Below, piece by piece: positions 61,304 through 64,000 of a stretch of 64,000 bases of DNA. The notes under the pieces are model-generated. The model made no database searches and had not been told where the DNA came from. It was given only the letters and a program-made list of their open reading frames with translations. The stretch covers positions 1 to 64,000 of the forward strand of contig JAPKHK010000003.1 of assembly GCA_026646885.1 (NCBI GenBank), in the 5' to 3' direction. Position 1 is the first letter of the stretch. Every line of letters starts with the position of its first letter. Made by a program: the position numbers and the translations under genes. The stretch is from Casimicrobiaceae bacterium (GTDB taxonomy: Bacteria > Pseudomonadota > Gammaproteobacteria > Burkholderiales > Casimicrobiaceae).

Positions 61304-62586
61304 CGACACCCCTCGACCAAGCGCACAGCCAAGCCAGCGGCAGGACTTCGCTCTATCTCGACGCGCTGACCGGTGTGCGCGGTTTTGCGGCTTGCTGGGT
61401 GTTCCTTTATCACGTTTGGGTCCTTGCCAAGCCCGAGAACCTCTACATTTTTCTCCCGGGCTGGACGATTGACGTAACGCCGTTCCTGAGCGGTGGCGGC
61501 CTTGGGGTCACGGTATTCTTCGTCCTCTCTGGACTGTTGCTCGCCCTGCCTTTCGCCGAGACCGCGGCAGAGCGCAAACCGCGCCCCTCTTTTGGCGAGT
61601 TCTTCCGTCGCCGCGTCCGGCGGGTTCTGCCCGCGTATTACGCACAGCTGTTCCTTTTGATTCCGCTGCTTTGGCTCGGTCTCGCTCCGGGACCCGCGGA
61701 AGTCGGCAACGTCGCGCTGCACGTGTTGATGGCGCACAACCTCCACCTCGACTATCTCACCTCGATCAATGGGCCCTACTGGAGCATGCCCACGGAATGG
61801 AACTTCTATCTGGTCTTTCCGCTGCTCGTACTGCTTTGCCGGCCGCGGCGGTGGGTGTTGTTGCTAGCCGCTTGCTTGACTCTCGTGCCTCTCTATCGCT
61901 GGCTGATCTTTCAACAGGTCGGGCCGCGCTCCATTCCTGAGCTGGTTAACCTGATAGATCAATTGCCCGGTCGGCTGGATCAGTTCATCTACGGCATGTT
62001 GGCGGCGCACCTCTTGGTGCACTGGCGCCGCCGCCCGCAAGGCGAGGCTCAGCTTGCCCGCTGGGGAGATGGGTTGATGCTCGGCGGCTGTGCCTTGGGG
62101 CTTGCCTTGGTGTACTGGATGCACGCCAACTTTCTGAGTTTTTTTGCCGGCCACTGGAGCCTTTATGCCTGGCATAGCGCCTTTGGTGCCGCCACCGCGC
62201 TCTGCCTCTTCGGCATCGCGGCGGGCGGACGGATCGGCCGCGCGCTCTTTGCCAACCCTTGGAGCGTATGGCTCGGTGTGGTGAGCTACAGCGTCTACCT
62301 TTGGCATTTTCCCATCCTCTCTCCCCTGTCTAGCCTCCCCTGGCTGGAGAGCCTGCCCGGACCACGTTGGCTGCCTTTGGCCATCCTCGCCTTGCCGCCC
62401 GTCCTCGCCTTGTCGGCCCTGTGGTACCGCTACGTCGAGCGCCCGTTCTTGGTTCCCGATGCCCTGGCCGAGGGCCCGCTAAGGCGGGTCGCCTTCTGGG
62501 CACGCCGACAAGTTTGGACGGTTGCCGCTCTCGCCGCCTTAGGTTTGGTCCTCTGGGCCACCGCCTGGGATCTCGCGCGGCCTTGA
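61300..62586 (+). CDS. OafA/YrhL-type membrane acyltransferase
   Basis: A 428-residue membrane protein of the acyltransferase_3 family, about ten helices, starting with the family block YLDALTGVRGFAACWVFLYH. These enzymes O-acylate LPS O-antigen, peptidoglycan, exopolysaccharides or macrolides; the target here is unknown. The frame is open to 61189, but the GTG at 61300 in a GTGA overlap with the oxidoreductase stop gives the normal start. Its last 48 bp overlap the convergent EamA gene. Confidence 0.87.
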   Translation: MTTPLDQAHSQASGRTSLYLDALTGVRGFAACWVFLYHVWVLAKPENLYIFLPGWTIDVTPFLSGGGLGVTVFFVLSGLLLALPFAETAAERKPRPSFGEFFRRRVRRVLPAYYAQLFLLIPLLWLGLAPGPAEVGNVALHVLMAHNLHLDYLTSINGPYWSMPTEWNFYLVFPLLVLLCRPRRWVLLLAACLTLVPLYRWLIFQQVGPRSIPELVNLIDQLPGRLDQFIYGMLAAHLLVHWRRRPQGEAQLARWGDGLMLGGCALGLALVYWMHANFLSFFAGHWSLYAWHSAFGAATALCLFGIAAGGRIGRALFANPWSVWLGVVSYSVYLWHFPILSPLSSLPWLESLPGPRWLPLAILALPPVLALSALWYRYVERPFLVPDALAEGPLRRVAFWARRQVWTVAALAALGLVLWATAWDLARP

Positions 62587-63534
62587 GCGCGCAAACACTC
62601 GAACCCCCAGCACCACGCCACCAACCAGTAGCGCAATGCCGGCGGCAACCCCGACGGTGGGCCAGCTCCCCTGCCAGAGAAAAGCATAGGCCAGCGCGGC
62701 GAGGGTTTCGAACACAATCAATTGTCCCGCCAAGGCGGTGGGCAGCCGCTGACTCGCGCGATTCCACAGCAAGGTGCCCAGCCACGAGGCGGTAAGCCCG
62801 ATCAGTAGCATCCATGTCACGTAGATCAGTGGGCGCGGCCCTAGCAGCGCCGCACCGGGCGCGGCATGGGCACTCCAGGCGAGGGTGAGCATCATCCCCA
62901 GAGCGGCGAGTGGCAGCGTCGCCAGACCCTGAGCAGTGGCCCAGGTCGACGACGCTAGCCGTGGCCGGCGTTTGAGCCAGCGGGCATTGCGTACGGCGTA
63001 CCAGGTCCAGGCGATCAAAGCGCCCAGGGCGAGCAGCCCGCCCAGGATGTAATCACCCGCTGGGTGCTGCACCGAAAGCTGCCGCCATTCGTGGTGATTG
63101 ACCAGCACGATTCCCGCTCCAATCACCAGCAGCGAAGGCAGCAAGCGCCCCCAGGGCGGGCCGCGCTCGTGCACATTGGCGACCACCGCGATGACCACCG
63201 GCAGGGTACCGATGATCATGGTCGGCAAAGCGGCGCCCGCGAGTTGTATCGCCGCCGCGAGAAACAGGTAATAAATAATGTTGCCGGCGGCCGCCAGTTC
63301 CGCCGCCGCCAGCCAGTCGGCACGGTCCAAATCAGCAAGGCGTCGGCGGTCCCGCCAGGCAAGCGGCAGGGCAATCAGGCCAAAGGCGAGATAGCGACCG
63401 AAAGCCAGCATCGTTGGCGGATAGTCATGCAGCACCAGCGGGGCGACGAACACGAATCCCCAGGCCAGCCCTGCCGCCAGGGCGCTGGTCACGCCATCGA
63501 GGAGCTGTGACCGGGGCAGTGCAGCAGAGGTCAT
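62539..63534 (-). CDS. EamA/DMT family transporter
   Basis: A 331-residue membrane protein with ten predicted helices in two EamA repeats, typical of drug/metabolite exporters. It starts SQLLDGVTSALAAGLAWGFVFVAPL and has a GAALPTMIIGTLPVVIAV helix. The substrate is unknown. The frame is open to 63708, but the ATG at 63534 overlaps the stop of the upstream DedA gene by 4 bp (ATGA), marking an operon. Its 3' end overlaps the acyltransferase gene on the other strand. Confidence 0.87.
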   Translation of the reverse strand: MTSAALPRSQLLDGVTSALAAGLAWGFVFVAPLVLHDYPPTMLAFGRYLAFGLIALPLAWRDRRRLADLDRADWLAAAELAAAGNIIYYLFLAAAIQLAGAALPTMIIGTLPVVIAVVANVHERGPPWGRLLPSLLVIGAGIVLVNHHEWRQLSVQHPAGDYILGGLLALGALIAWTWYAVRNARWLKRRPRLASSTWATAQGLATLPLAALGMMLTLAWSAHAAPGAALLGPRPLIYVTWMLLIGLTASWLGTLLWNRASQRLPTALAGQLIVFETLAALAYAFLWQGSWPTVGVAAGIALLVGGVVLGVRVFARSRPREIPGGGPEDQT

Positions 63535-64000
63535 CGCGATCGGCCTTCGCGCCGCTGTCGACGCCGATGGAGGGCGCGCGCCAGCGCAAACCCGGCGAGC
63601 GCGCACAAACCCAGGCCAATCCCTCCCCATACCAGCAGAGCGAAGTGCTCTTGTACTCCGGGCAAATGGCCAAAGGCATAACCCGCGGCCAGCAATGGCA
63701 AGACCCAAGTCGCCGCGCCAATCATGACACTTGCCACGAAGTTGCTGGGGGTCATGTGGGCAACGCCACCGACGAAAGGCGCACAGCTGCGAATCACGGC
63801 AAGATAGGGCGAGAGCACGAAGGTCACAGCGCCGCGGCGCTCATAAAACGCATGCGTGCGCCGCAGAGCCTCGCGATCCGGCCAACTCCAATGCCACAGC
63901 CCGAGCCCACGACCAAGGCAGCGTCCCGTCGCGTAGTTGAGCAGGCTGCCCACGACCACAGCGCTCCATAACACAGTCGCGACGGGCAAGACGTGCATGG
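63531..64000 (-). CDS. DedA/SNARE-associated family membrane protein (partial)
   Basis: The C-terminal part of a DedA-family membrane protein, likely involved in undecaprenyl phosphate recycling or proton-driven homeostasis. About 155 residues remain, with LLNYATGRCLGRGLG, then FYERRGAVTFVLSPYLAVIRSCAPFVGGVAHM and two C-terminal helices. The expected N-terminal 40-50 residues lie beyond the window. It overlaps the EamA start by 4 bp. Confidence 0.8.
   Translation of the reverse strand, partial: MHVLPVATVLWSAVVVGSLLNYATGRCLGRGLGLWHWSWPDREALRRTHAFYERRGAVTFVLSPYLAVIRSCAPFVGGVAHMTPSNFVASVMIGAATWVLPLLAAGYAFGHLPGVQEHFALLVWGGIGLGLCALAGFALARALHRRRQRREGRSR

Overview
The window is a GC-rich bacterial chromosome segment, most likely from a betaproteobacterium. 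The evidence is an AcnB-type aconitase, the leuS-lptE-holA block, a D-3-hydroxybutyrate-oligomer hydrolase (polyhydroxyalkanoate metabolism), TRAP and LivK-type transport, and a FixL/FixJ-like two-component pair. Genes are dense, mostly housekeeping or central metabolism. There is no sign of prophage, plasmid, CRISPR, rRNA or tRNA. The assignment rests on gene content only and no species is named.

Layout. 1-0.56 kb: decayed IS1182-like transposase. 0.7-8.2 kb: aconitase B, an MBL-fold hydrolase, a YciI protein and single-chain pyruvate carboxylase. 8.4-11.5 kb: a solitary acetolactate-synthase-like ThDP enzyme convergent with an orphan LivK-type binding protein. 12.0-16.1 kb: PAS histidine kinase, FixJ-like regulator and a hemerythrin-fold protein, closed by a strong terminator. 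16.3-18.9 kb: cysS and a CPBP membrane protease. 18.9-26.7 kb: an aminoarabinose (Ara4N) lipid A modification operon in the order arnT, arnE-like, arnB, arnC, formyltransferase, hemerythrin, decarboxylase, arnD. 26.7-31.4 kb: bcp, purB, a GST, two small unknown proteins and a PaaX-type repressor. 32.0-34.7 kb: 3-oxoadipyl-CoA thiolase, thioredoxin-like protein, zinc-ribbon protein and a YfcG-like GST. 34.7-38.0 kb: a lysine/aminoadipate catabolic gene pair with a divergent Lrp/AsnC regulator. 38.1-41.1 kb: diguanylate cyclase, flavodoxin-fold oxidoreductase, YkgJ-like protein and 3-hydroxyacyl-CoA dehydrogenase. 41.3-44.1 kb: a complete TRAP transporter. 44.2-51.7 kb: GNAT, rsmE, holA-lptE-leuS, a FecR-SPOR protein and a LysE exporter. 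51.8-58.4 kb: 7TMR-DISM diguanylate cyclase, AEC transporter, hslU without hslV, and the oligomer hydrolase. 58.7-64.0 kb: fabI, a PYROXD2-like oxidoreductase coupled to an OafA-type acyltransferase, an EamA exporter and a DedA protein cut by the window end.

The most unusual system is the arn operon. The two catalytic halves of ArnA, one polypeptide in enterobacteria, are separate genes, and between them lies a hemerythrin-type protein that keeps all the expected diiron ligands and is translationally coupled to the formyltransferase. The start of arnC also carries a duplicated 62-bp GC-rich repeat that stays in frame and adds about 60 residues. Other points of note: direct TCTTATATA repeats overlapping a well-formed acnB promoter, hslU starting 28 bp after another gene's terminator with no hslV beside it, and an inverted repeat flanking the Lrp-type regulator promoter.

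All calls come from reading the sequence and remembered family features. No database search was run.
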